NCBI GenBank assembly: GCA_017311315.1
Contig: CM029627.1
Span: 1,518,447 to 1,582,446 of the forward strand
Source: Dendrocalamus latiflorus
Lineage: Eukaryota; Streptophyta; Magnoliopsida; Poales; Poaceae
Direction of reading: 5' to 3'
DNA: 64,000 nucleotides
The notes below the pieces were generated by a model. That model did no database searches. It saw nothing but the letters and a program-made list of their open reading frames with translations, and was not told the DNA's origin. The translations under genes were made by a program, and so were the position numbers. Below, piece after piece: positions 46,400 through 57,122 of the stretch; within the stretch, counting starts at the first letter, position 1; each line of letters opens with the position of its first letter.

Positions 46400-49300
46400 A
46401 TTCAAAATAAAAATTTCTGGGCTTTTTGCTGCATTTTTGAGTGAATTCTGAAACTTTCCTTTTCGGGAAAGTTCCACCGGAATGCGCTTTCCTTTTTGGG
46501 CCATTCCGCTTTCTCCCTCCTTTGGCGCCCCGCCTCCCTCTCCGCCTTCTCTTCTCTCGCGCGCCCCGCGCCCGCGCCTTCCGTTGGCGCCGCCCCGACC
46601 CCGCCTCTCCCCTCGCCTCGGCGCCTCCCCGTCCTCCCTCTTCCGCTGGCACCGCGCCCTCGCCCCACCTTCTCCCCGCGCACGCGCGTACGCTGCGCGC
46701 TGCGCCACGCTGCCCCGCTCCGGCGCCCACGGCCGCGCTGGCTCCGCGCCACCCGGGATTTCCTCGCGCCAGCACCGCCCCGACAGCCTCGGTCCGGAGG
46801 AGCGGACGTCCTCGTGCCACGTCGCCGCTCTCCTGTGCCCGACCCCGCCTGTCAGCCGCCGCTTGTCCCCTCCGCCGCGCGGGAGCACGCCTCCGCCACG
46901 CCCGCAGCTCAACCGCCCCCGTCGCGTCGCCCGCCCTGTGCAGAGCCCCGCGTCACCCTCGCCCCTTCCACTGTGCGGGATTAAACGCCGCGACAGCCCC
47001 CGTCCATCCCTGTCGGGCTGGAGCCCCGCCGCTGCCTTCTCCCCGAAGCCTCGCTCCCCTCCATTTTGGGTATAAATACCCCCTCTCGGCTCCCCCTCAT
47101 CCCTTTGCTTCCCGAGCCTCCCCAACACCTTCTTTCCCCTCCTGCCACTCCCAGCCACCTCCCCGAGCGCCCGATTGAGCTCCCGCCGCCCGTAGCTCCG
47201 CCGCCAGCCTCCCCTGTGCCGGTGGCCCCCGGGAGCCAAACTCCCTCTCCTCTTCTCCTTTCTGCAATTGCATTCGGCCAGAGCATCTCCGCGGCGTGCT
47301 AATCATTTTTGTGTTTGCCCCGGCCAGGTGAAGCTCTGTACTGCGCCGGCGCCGACGACCCTCCCCGGCCGCCGCACCCTCTCCGTGGCCAGCTCGCTCC
47401 GCAACTCCCCAGCTCCCACCTCCGCCGTCAATGTGAGCACTTGGACCCCTTGGGGGTGTAGTCACGGCCGATTAGCCCCTCTCGCCGCCGGTGACTCTCT
47501 CCACCGCAAAACACCCGAACTACCCCCTTCTCCCTCCCTCTCTCCCCGTTGGTCCCCGCAGATGCTAACCACCCAAAAAGAGTTCCCCGTACTCTGCTCT
47601 ACCCGATGGTACCCCTCCTTGCCCTCGGGAGCCATCGCCGTCGCCGGAGCACCGCAGCCCCGCCGTCCCGTCTCTCTCTGCTGCTCACACCCGGCCGGAG
47701 GAAGACGACGACGACGTGGCCTCCTCCCCGTCGTCAGATCCCCCTGACGCGCTCTGATCTCCGCCATCCCTCTCCCCGTACCGTTTCAACCGCCTCCTTG
47801 AATCTCGGTCGTCCGATCCTCATAACCGTACCGCTCCACCTCCGTTGGATCATGCCCCGTACCGCTTCGCCCACTCGCCATCCGAACCGTCCGCCGTGCC
47901 GCGTGTCGCCCATCGGGACCGCGGAGGCGCGTGAGAGTGGGCCGAGCGGCCTGCTCCTCGCCCGAGCGCGCGCGCGCCTGCGGGCCGCCGCATGTCACCG
48001 CCATGGGCCGCGCTGGCCTTCGGCCGCGCGGGCCGCACAGTGCCAGGCCGCACTGTTGCTTTGGGTCGGCCTGGTACTGTTCATTCCAATTTCCAGTGAT
48101 TTCCCAATTTCTAATATTCCAGAAATTCCAAATAAATCCCAGAAAATCACAGAAAATCCCAAAAATTCCCAAATTTCACCACTTTGCTCCAAATATTATT
48201 CCAGACCCAGTGGTGACCTCCTTTTCCACAGATTCATCCCAGATAAATTCCTAAAATCCATTTGGAGTGTTTATGCATTTTATTTCTTTTTAATTAGATT
48301 ATTTTCCTCGCTTGATTAGACTCAAGCAGAACTTATGTTATTTTTAGTGTTTGCGCTAGTGTTGGAGATTCCGGAAGCTCAAGTGCAGTCGCAGGATCCA
48401 GGAGCTTCTACGTTCAAGCTAGCCGAGTTCGTCTCGATTCACGGCAAGTCACAAGTCTTTGATCATGTTGCAACCCATGTTATCTAATTATGCTAATATG
48501 TTATTTGCATTGAGCTAATTCTGAAATGTTAGTTCGAAAATAAAATAAAATGTTTAGAATGACTTGTGATATAGTTAGTCCTACCACCGCTAAATGCCAT
48601 GTTTAATTTGTAGTCATGCCATTGAAACCCTAGAATTAATTATCTGTTAACCTAGATAATCGTAGGATATTATTATCATGCAAAGTCTTACACTAATAAG
48701 GTTGTGGCTGTGGGCCAATAGAATTTAGAAAACCCGACTCTAAGGTAGGGTGGTATGGGACACCGTATCTTAGAGCGGAGAGTGCCGGCGTGCACAAGGT
48801 AGGGTAAGGGGGAGTGGAAACCGCAAGGCGGTCCTCGCCAATCTTTTACCCTAGGATTGAAGTTAGGGTAAGGGTGTTGTGGGGAGCCGCGAGACGGCCT
48901 TCGCCCACCGCTTACCCTAGGTTTGAGGTCGCGGGCCTGGCGAGGTTGCGGACCATGTGAAAATATAAGGACTGAAACCCTTACGCTGAGCAAATGTCAC
49001 AGTGATCGCTCAACCACAGGAGTTGACTTGTCAACACTGGTCTAGTAGCTGCTCAACTCGATTGAAACTCTACAGGAGGATGAGCAGTGAGGTTAGGCAG
49101 GCCCGGCTACGGGTGCCTAACAACGGTAGAGTTCACTCGAAGCGGACACCGTCTTCTTTTGTGTGTGTGTGTGTGTGTGCGTGTGTGTGAAGTCCAGACC
49201 CGAGTGAATTCTACCGGGTAGAGCCTATATAAAGAATTGAGCAGTGAAACGACCTGGCTTTCTTAACTCTGTCGCGGGAGTTAAGGGATCGTGTGGGTAA

Positions 49301-49952
49301 AGCTGAGCAAACTCTGCAGAGTCAAATAAATGGTATTCGAATACGCCGTGCTCCCGGTTGTTGGAGCTGTGTCACTTGGGTGATTCCAGCCGCGAAGCTT
49401 AAGTAGTTTTGTACATACTTTAACTTGGTTAAGTTGGTTAATTGAACTCTTCATGAAAAACCCCTGAGATCTTGAGAAGTAGTTTTGGGTCCATTTTATA
49501 AAATGCTTGCAAAATGAAACTGCATCCACTAAAAGTAATAAACCAAGTATACTCCCTTTCTTTGTTGATCCGTGCAAGTAGTAAGTTAGGGTTTCCCTTG
49601 TGATTTGCTGAGTACGGGGTCGGAGTACTCAGGCTTGCTAAATGCCACAGATACCAGAAGGAAAAGAAAGCAATTCAAGATTTCGTGTTGGAAAGGTCTC
49701 CCCGTTGAAGACCCGAGACTTTAGGTCTTGGCCGCGCTCGAGTGGATTCTGGAGTTTTTGTAATGTAAGTATACTTTGGGCTTGCACGCCCCGCTGTTGA
49801 AAAATGGATGTTAATCCGTATGTGAAATATATGCTGGACTTTTGTCGTAAGCATGCAATGGTATACTCTTGCGCGACATTCCATAACTGTTCATGCGTGA
49901 ATAGTTGCGGAGTGCCGTGTCCGTTCGCGCCCCTAGAAACGGGGGCGTTACA
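46400..49952 (+). mobile_element. large LTR-derived sequence, copy 2
   Basis: A long GC-rich part (46440-48060) has long open frames on all strands but no recognisable protein. It includes a TATAAATA (47071-47078) and is followed by an AT-rich part and a promoter-like GAGCCTATATAAAGAATTGA near 49221. Its last 1.2 kb match 20250-21420. The end, GGGGGCGTTACA at 49941-49952, is typical of LTR termini. I read it as a very large LTR or a non-coding LTR element; the 5' boundary is uncertain. Confidence 0.6.
49161..49189. repeat. (GT)n microsatellite
   Basis: About 14 GT units with one GC interruption, lying inside the LTR-derived sequence. The related copy at 20600 lacks it, so it expanded after the copies separated. 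Confidence 0.9.
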
Positions 49953-50370
49953 CTGCCCAATATATAAACTTACCTAATTTATCATTTTTTATTTGTATGT
50001 TGGTTGTGTGATGAAAAATGACATATGATAAGCCTTAACTAAGGCCATATCGGAACACATGAATTTTACAGAAATTCTTTAGGAAATAACCGAAGCATCC
50101 ACTCTTATTGTGTGAGATTTATAAATATATTCACGTGAGAATCCTGCATTTCAAATATTGTCTAGTTACGCCAACCGAATCCTTGACATTCCTTTGCTAG
50201 CAAGCTTGTTTCATGCTGTTTTCTTCGAAGAAATTAGAACTTTCATGCTGTATTTTTAGACGAGCCACTTCCATGCTGTTGACAGAGCATATTGCAAAAG
50301 ATGACAAGCATGACAAGAAGACCTGTTCGAGTCTGACGCGAGCTTTACTTTGAAGAAAACAAGTATCTAA

Positions 50371-50629
50371 GGCCCTGCTTATTTCGGTTTGAGTTTCTGA
50401 CTTATTTTTTATATTAAGTAATTTTATCTTTTCTGGTTTTTTGTTTTTTTTAACTTTTTTGTTCTTTTTTTCGTATTCGTTCGTACTGTAGTGACGGGCT
50501 AATATATTTTTTCTATTTTTTTTATATTTAATTATGCTAAATAAATCACCGTCAGCTATAGTGTCTTTTCAGCTAGCTACAATACTTTTTAGCCATAGGC
50601 ACTCAAAATAAATTCTTTTGAGCAGAGCC
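50371..50629. mobile_element. T-rich MITE, TSD TAA
   Basis: A 259-bp element begins GGCCCTGCTTATTT and ends TTTTGAGCAGAGCC, flanked by TAA at 50368-50370 and 50630-50632. Interior motifs (GACGGGCTAATATATTT, AATTATGCTAAATAA, TCAGCTAGCTACAATACTTTT) are shared with 33480-33745 and 22120-22340. Confidence 0.75.
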
Positions 50630-50915
50630 TAAGCCGAGAGATTAGAGAGCACCGAACGTGCTGTTCCAAATCAAGCCGAAGGTCGGGCCCGACAGAATCG
50701 AATCTCTTCTCCTCAAAAACTAATCGAATCTCTTATCTCTCTCGGAACAGAACTCTTCTTATCGAAAAGAACAGCGTGAAACATGCACTCCAACTAATCG
50801 GCGCTCTCTGAGCCACAAAAACTACTTTAACGAAAATTTCTGAGCCACAAAAATTACGATATATCGTACTTTGACAAAAAAGAAAAGAAATAGCTACGAC
50901 CAAACACGCCTCTGA

Positions 50916-51425
50916 GAGCATCTCCAACAGTGTGAGCTAATTACTAACTCTAAGACAACTTCTTTAATAGTATTAACTTTTAGCATATAGCTCATAACAT
51001 AAATAGCCTCACATGACACTCTCACATAATTTTGGAATGTGTGTATAAGACTAACTCTTGATCAAAAGATAGTTTTTCTCTCTCTTCTATTAAAATATAA
51101 AATAATATGTTTAGAGCTAGCTCATAAGGGCATCTGTAGTGTATGAAAATAGAGGGTCTTAAGCCACCTTAAGGTCAACTTTATACATTACAGGGGTGAT
51201 CTTAAGCAGGTTATAAGCAAAAAAGGCTTAAGGCTGGTCCTCAAGCTAAAGACCTGGCCACAAGCATTAAAATACAATTTTTCTTTATCTACCAAGTGGG
51301 ACCGTCTTAAGGCCCCTTAGGTTATATACACTATGGAGTCAGCCTTAAGGTTTAAATGGAACCCACTTTAAAACCTCTTGGGTTATATACACTACAGATG
51401 CCCTAAGTCACTGTTGGAGATGCTC
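50916..51425. mobile_element. MITE with GAGCATCTCCAACAGTG ends
   Basis: The ends GAGCATCTCCAACAGTG and CACTGTTGGAGATGCTC are perfect inverted repeats. A second MITE occupies 51128-51403, so the host element is only about 230 bp. No clear target duplication is seen. It ends 126 bp before the MTK start codon. Confidence 0.85.
51128..51403. mobile_element. MITE nested in another MITE, TSD TAA
   Basis: A 276-bp element with ends GGGCATCTGTAGTGTA and TACACTACAGATGCCC, flanked by TAA at 51125-51127 and 51404-51406 as for Tourist/PIF elements. TTATATACACTA occurs twice near its right half and could act as a TATA box for MTK. Confidence 0.88.
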
Positions 51426-51551
51426 CGAACATTGTGAGACTACATAAGCAAGTCCAGGTTCAGCGAACCCCGAGCACAGCGAGAGGCACCCGATCCCCAC
51501 TCTCCAGATCCGCACCTGCCTCCCCGGCCGGCGTTCGCATCCGTGCCAGAC

Positions 51552-54500
51552 ATGGCCGCAGAGGAGGCGCAGGTCTTCCGCCCACTGGACGAGGCGTCAC
51601 TAGTGGCCTACATCAAGGCCACGCCCGCCCTCGCCGCCCGCCTCGGCTCCCGCGTCGACGCCCTCACCATCAAGGAGGTCGGCGACGGCAACCTCAACTT
51701 CGTCTACATCGTCCTCTCCGACGCCGGCTCCCTCGTCATCAAGCAGGTCCCTATCCTCAACTCACCACCACGCTCTACGCACCACACCCCCACACGCTTG
51801 TCCGTTAATCCCGCAATCTCCCCCCCTGACGACGACGTTGACGCGGCAATCCAATCCAGGCGCTCCCGTACGTCCGCTGCGTCGGGGACTCGTGGCCGAT
51901 GACGAGGGAGCGCGCCTACTTCGAGGCCTCCGCGCTGCAGGAGCACGGCCGCCTGTGCCCGGACCACGTGCCGGAGGTCTACCACTTCGACCGGGCCATG
52001 TCGCTGATCGGGATGCGCTACATCGAGCCTCCACACATCATCCTCCGCAAAGGACTCATCGCCGGCGTCGAGTACCCGCTGCTCGCCGAGCACATATCGG
52101 ATTACATGGCCAAGACGCTCTTCTTCACGTCACTTCTCTATAACTCCACTACGGATCATAAGAAGGGAGGTGAGTTACTTACACGTTATTGTGCCTGTGA
52201 AAGGGGAAAAAAGAATCAACTTGATGACATGTGATGTGCTTTGAATTTTGCAGTTGCTCAATACTGTGGGAATGTGGAGCTGTGTAGGCTCACCGAGCAA
52301 GTTGTCTTCTCGGACCCATACATGGTCTCCAAATACAATCGCTGGACCTCGCCTTTTCTCGATAAAGATGCTGAAGCAGTTCGAGGGGATGATGCTCTGA
52401 AGTTGGAAATTGCCGAATTAAAATCAATGTAATTAGCTATCTGGATACAAATCAATGTTACGTATGTTGTGTTTCTTATGTGATTCGCAACTGCAGGTTT
52501 ATCGAGAGAGCACAGGCTCTGATTCATGGAGATTTCCACACTGGTTCCATCATGGTGACCACAGATTCTACGCAAGTGATTGATCCGGAGTTTGCTTTCT
52601 ATGGTCCAATGGGTTTCGACATTGGGGCCTTCTTGGGCAACCTGATTTTGGCATACTTTGCACAGGATGGGCATGCTGATCAAGCAAATGATCGTAAAGT
52701 ATGTATGGATTTTTAGCTTGCTTTTCTGCCACCCTTTATAACTCTAACAGTAGTATACGACAAGGTTGTTAGAATCGCGATTCTGTCATACGATCCTAAG
52801 ACTTTACGATCGAAGATTGACGAGACTGATTCGATTCTATGTTATAATCTTACGATTCTACCCAAACTTTTGTAGGATCATGATAAAAAATTTCATACAA
52901 TCCTACTCGATTCTGTCGATTTTATTGTTTTATTATAAATAATTACTTGTATACTTTCTTTTAATTAAAATTTTTAACTTTTATCTCTTTATTTTCACTA
53001 TAATTATCATAAAATAACATATCATCTTACCTTTACAATTTGTAAAGAAAAGTTCAAAAGACATAATTTTAAAAATACTATAGTATTATAATACACTATA
53101 GATGTTTTAAAATGTTTCTATGGTAGAATCAAGTAAGATCTTAGATTTTATGTCGATCCTATGATTTGCGATCCTACCAAAGAACGTCTGATCCAATTCA
53201 AGATCACGATTCTGACAACCTTGGTATATGACGTGCTCACGCTGCAATAGGCCATTTGTGTTGCTTAACTATGTTTTCGTGGTTACCTGATCTACCAATG
53301 TTTTCTTTGTGCTTTATTGATGTGACAAAAACATCATTTTTTTGTGGTTTAGCTTGTTTCACCTCTGCTAAGGTAATAGCAACCATACTCTTCCTGCTCC
53401 TGCGGATGTGCCTACTTTTTATTCAGAAATTTGGTAGGATAAATGTTTTGAATATGTCCCTTGTAGAAGAATGAATAATTGATTTTTTTATACCAGAGGA
53501 TAACAAAGATGCCATAGTTAGCATAGAGAGGAGAGTGCTTGGCACTTGGCAGACAAAGAGTTTATCACCTCAAAAAATCGCCAAGCGTGGAGTAACTTCC
53601 TTACCTCTTGAAAGTCCATAAGCATGTTGTGGATATGGGCTAGGCAGCAGGCAGCAGCACATGCGTGCAGATGCAAGAGGAGATCATTACTAGGGGCCGC
53701 CAGCCGGCAAGACGTCCGGGGAGAACTAGGAGAGATGGAGTCCACCACGTTCAGCAGATAGTACAAGGAGAGTCTTATTAGTAGGAGTTTATGTTCAGTT
53801 TGATGTCCAGCAGCAGTTCAGCCAGGGAGTTAGAAATTAGAGTTGAGGGAGAATTAGCAATCAAGTCAGAATTATGGATTTGATTCGTATTAGGAAAGGA
53901 TATGCACTAGAGTTAGTCTGGATAAGGTCTGGCATCAACCGTACAAGGATGCCACGTAACGTCATTGCAATCAAGCAAGGAAGAAACAATCTATTCTCCT
54001 CCAAGTATTCTCTCATCTCAATCTATGTCTATCACCCCCTTCTAATACCTTAATCTCTTTCAAGCCATGCCGTTTGGCCATCTTCAGCACGGTAGTTATC
54101 CCATTGTGAACCAAGGTTCACAACATTTGGTATCAAAGCCGACCACCATAGCTTTTGCTGCAGATGAGAAGAAGAGTATCACTGGCAAGGATTTGATTGC
54201 TGCCATCGCCGACCTTAGCAAGCAGATGAAGGAGAGCTTCACCGCTCTGGAAGCACATACTAAAGCCCTGGAAGATCGTCCAGCAACTCTAGAGGCAAGC
54301 ATTGAGGCACACATCAAGAAGCTGGAGGAGCTGACGAATTTTTCAGGCAATGGGCTTATGCCAAACCCATCTACCAAGTCTCTGCAAACGATCAACAAAT
54401 CCACCTCTCCAACTGTGCTGAAAGAAGTCAAGGCAGACACAAAGTCTGGATTGCTGCAGCTACCAGGGACCTTGCCACAGCCGCCAGCGTCAATGCCGCT

Positions 54501-56364
54501 GGTGCCACCAGAACTGCACGCATCGTTGCTGCAGATACCGCAAATGCAGCAGCTGCCACAAGGAAAGTGCATAGATGCCCTTTGTGCCGCAACGTCCACC
54601 ACAGGCGCTACCATCAATTCCGCAAGTTCAGCCCACCATAATTCATGTGACAAATACTGCTGGAGTTCCTAGCTACCAGAAATTGGATTTTTCGACTTTC
54701 GATGGCAAGGAAGGTTGGAGCCTGCAACTCCTGCCGTGGGTGCCGCCAGGCTTGCTGCAATTGCCCCTGAGTGTGCCTCACCTGCACGTGGAGGTAACAG
54801 CAACAGTCTTCAAGTGTTCTAACGTGATGAGGCACATGTGTCACAGCTTTTCATCATTGTGGGGCTACCAGGGTCTTCAATCATGGCCACCGCCCAGTAG
54901 CTTGCGGATGAGCTGCTTGTCCGTGCGGGCGCGGGGGGGGGGGGGGGGGGGGGGTAATGTTGTGGACATGGGCTAGACAGCAGCACATGCGTGCGGATGG
55001 GAGAGGAGACCATTACTAGGGCCGTCGGCCAGCAAGACGTCCTCAGAGAACTAAGAGGGACGGAGCACCACGTTCAGCAGATGGTACAAGGAGAGTCCTA
55101 TAAGTTTAATAGGAGTTTATGTTGAGTTAGGTGTCCAGCATCAGTTTGGCCAGGGAGTTAGAATTAGCAAATCAAGTCAGAATTATGGATTTGATTTGTA
55201 TTAGGAAAGCATCCACTATATAAGGATGCCATGTAGCAATCAAGAAGAAAAAAAAAAGCTATTCTCCCCTCAAATATTCTCTCATCTCAATCTATGTCTA
55301 TCACCCCCTTCTAATACCCTAATCTTCAAGCCATGCTGTCTGGCCATCTTCAGCACGGTAGTTATCCCATTGTGAACCAAGGTTCACAACAATAAGCATC
55401 TTTGGCATCTGCAGTATTACTTAATGTCAGTTGTAGAAGTGTCAGTTCATGATATAGTACAATGCATTTGCCATATGTGACATCTAGAAGGTATTTTCAT
55501 GATGCCCAGGGCATATTATAAGTGCTGTGGGTGCCATCTTTCGTAGGCTTACAAGGAATGGATCTTGAAGACAATTGAAGAGACGTGGAATTTGTTCCAT
55601 AAGAAGTTTGTCGAACTATGGAATAAACACAAAGATGGGAATGGGGAGGCATACCTGCCCCCTATATACAACAACTCAGAACTTTTGAGCCTTGCGCAGA
55701 AGAAGTACATGACAAGTCTATTTCATGACAGTCTTGGATTTGGTGCGGCCAAAATGATCAGGTAATTACGCAATAGATTTCTAAATAATATTCAGTGCTG
55801 AATCTTATTGACTTCTAGACTACGATGATATATCAAAGTTGCCGTTTAACTGAAATGACTCAAAGCCACGCTAAGTTAGGCCAATACAGAGGTTTCAGAT
55901 TTCAATGTTGATGTAGTGTCTCTTTTTCAAAATGGTGTGCCATAAAACAAATGTTCTAGAAGAGCAGCTTTGATGATTGCAGTTGAAAAGTCAAAATAAA
56001 TTGTTAGGTTTGAGGCACTTCAGGAATGTTATGCAGTGGAAATAAAAAAGCATAGAGAACCTAAAATGGTACCCTTATAAGAACTATAAATCATATTTCA
56101 TCATCAAATTCAAACTTTGTGCAATTCTTGTGTCTTATGCATGATTCCCACTTGACTTTCGTGTCCTAAACTTGATCTTCCATGTGTAGGAGAATAGTTG
56201 GGATTGCTCATGTTGAGGATTTCGAGTCAATTAAGGATGCCAGCAAGAGAGCATCGTGTGAGCGCCGCGCGCTTGATTGTGCAAAGACAATCCTGAAGGG
56301 AAGACGCCAGTTTGAGAGCATCAACCAAGTGATCGTGCACATTCAATCAATCACTCATGACTGA
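51552..56364 (+). CDS. MTK: methylthioribose kinase
   Basis: Six exons (51552-51746, 51860-52169, 52254-52428, 52497-52698, 55547-55761, 56190-56364) join to 423 residues. The enzyme phosphorylates 5-methylthioribose with ATP in the cytosolic methionine (Yang) salvage cycle, which recycles the methylthio group released by ethylene, polyamine and nicotianamine synthesis. The fold is kinase-like: a nucleotide loop GDGNLNFVY at 44-52 with Lys64 in LVIKQ, the catalytic HGDFHTGSIMV at 237-247 (Asp239), and the metal-binding DPEFAFYGPMGFDIGAF from 256. AALQEHG-, DHVPEVYHFD- and MRYIEPPH-like blocks match the family. The length fits other plant MTKs (about 420-430). Intron 4 is 2.85 kb because it holds a hAT MITE and an LTR mini-element; splicing should still be possible. 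The promoter lies in nested MITEs. Confidence 0.95.
52761..53223. mobile_element. hAT-type MITE in MTK intron 4
   Basis: A 463-bp AT-rich element. The left end is CAAGGTTGTTAGAATCGCGA and the right end in reverse complement is CAAGGTTGTCAGAATCGTGA. GTATACGA (52753-52760) and GTATATGA (53224-53231) flank it as an 8-bp duplication with one change. Many CGATTCT/TACGATC repeats lie inside. Confidence 0.85.
53625..55391 (+). mobile_element. 1.77-kb LTR mini-element (TRIM-like) in MTK intron 4
   Basis: Two direct repeats, 53625-54125 (501 bp) and 54958-55391 (434 bp), start TGTTGTGGAyATGGGCTAG and end GGTTCACAACA. TTGGTATCAAAGCC right after the first copy is a primer-binding site, and a 22-G run precedes the second copy at the polypurine-tract position. 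ATAAGCA flanks the element at 53618-53624 and 55392-55398. The middle (54130-54930) encodes a gag-like protein with a coiled segment (LSKQMKESFTALEAHTKALE) and later KLDFSTFDGKEG in another frame. No protease, reverse transcriptase or integrase is present, so it is non-autonomous. Confidence 0.88.
54933..54954 (+). repeat. 22-base poly-G run
   Basis: An uninterrupted G run three bases before the 3' LTR of the mini-element, in the place of its polypurine tract. It could form a G-quadruplex, and its length is prone to sequencing error. Confidence 0.9.
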
Positions 56365-56883
56365 GACGACCAGCCATCTATTTGGCATTTCTGGTTGAGG
56401 AGGCATATTTTTTGTCAGTTATCACGATGCACAATACACACTTTTGAGTATTGGTGTTTGTTGTAAAGCACCGTTGGCTGGTTATTGTGCTTTCAATAAT
56501 ATTGGGATCGTGAGGAAGCCTCCTTGTGCGGAACGAGCTGTGTGTACTACTAAGCTAAGGCCTTCTAGCGTTGCTGTGAACTGAATAATGGAATGTATCG
56601 AGATATGTCGACGTTTACATCTATAGATGAAGATGTGTGTATTATCAATGAAACTTGCTTTGATAGTTTTCGGCAAGTAGAATGCTATTGTTTTCTGGCA
56701 AAGAGATGTATTTCCCTTTTCATCATTTAAACCAGATTAGTAACACCTGTTGTTGATTTTCCTGTGGATATCCTTGGGATCTTGGGAATATCAACTAGAG
56801 TTTCCTTTTTCTTCCCATGTTAACATATACGTGCCATAGACCTTTGGATTGAGGATACATCTGATTGCTACTCAGATGCTAGA

Positions 56884-57122
56884 GGGCCTGGCAACGGCTG
56901 CGGCTTATAGCTTTTAGTTAAAATTTTTAAATTTTGACTGTTTACGGTACAGATTACGGAGAGAGAGATACTCACTTACGATTTTGGATGGTACAGATGT
57001 TGGACTTTTAATGTGTACATCATTTAACTTGTAGATCTCATCTTGAGAAAATACTCTGTTTAAAAATTAGGTACTGTAGCAAAAGCTAAAAGCTGCCAGT
57101 TTTAGAGGAAAAGAACAGGCCC
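56884..57122. mobile_element. MITE, GGGCCTG ends, TSD AGA
   Basis: A 239-bp element beginning GGGCCTGGCAACGGCTG and ending GGAAAAGAACAGGCCC, flanked by AGA on both sides. Read in reverse it aligns with 21579-21822 along most of its length (AGCTTTTAGCTTTTGCTACA, TTTTTAAACAGAGTATTTTC). Confidence 0.78.

Noticed and set aside
46367..48319. Several overlapping frames of 190-290 codons in the GC-rich block
   Set aside because: They occur on both strands and in all frames with Ala/Pro/Arg-rich composition and no family signature; the block belongs to LTR-derived sequence.
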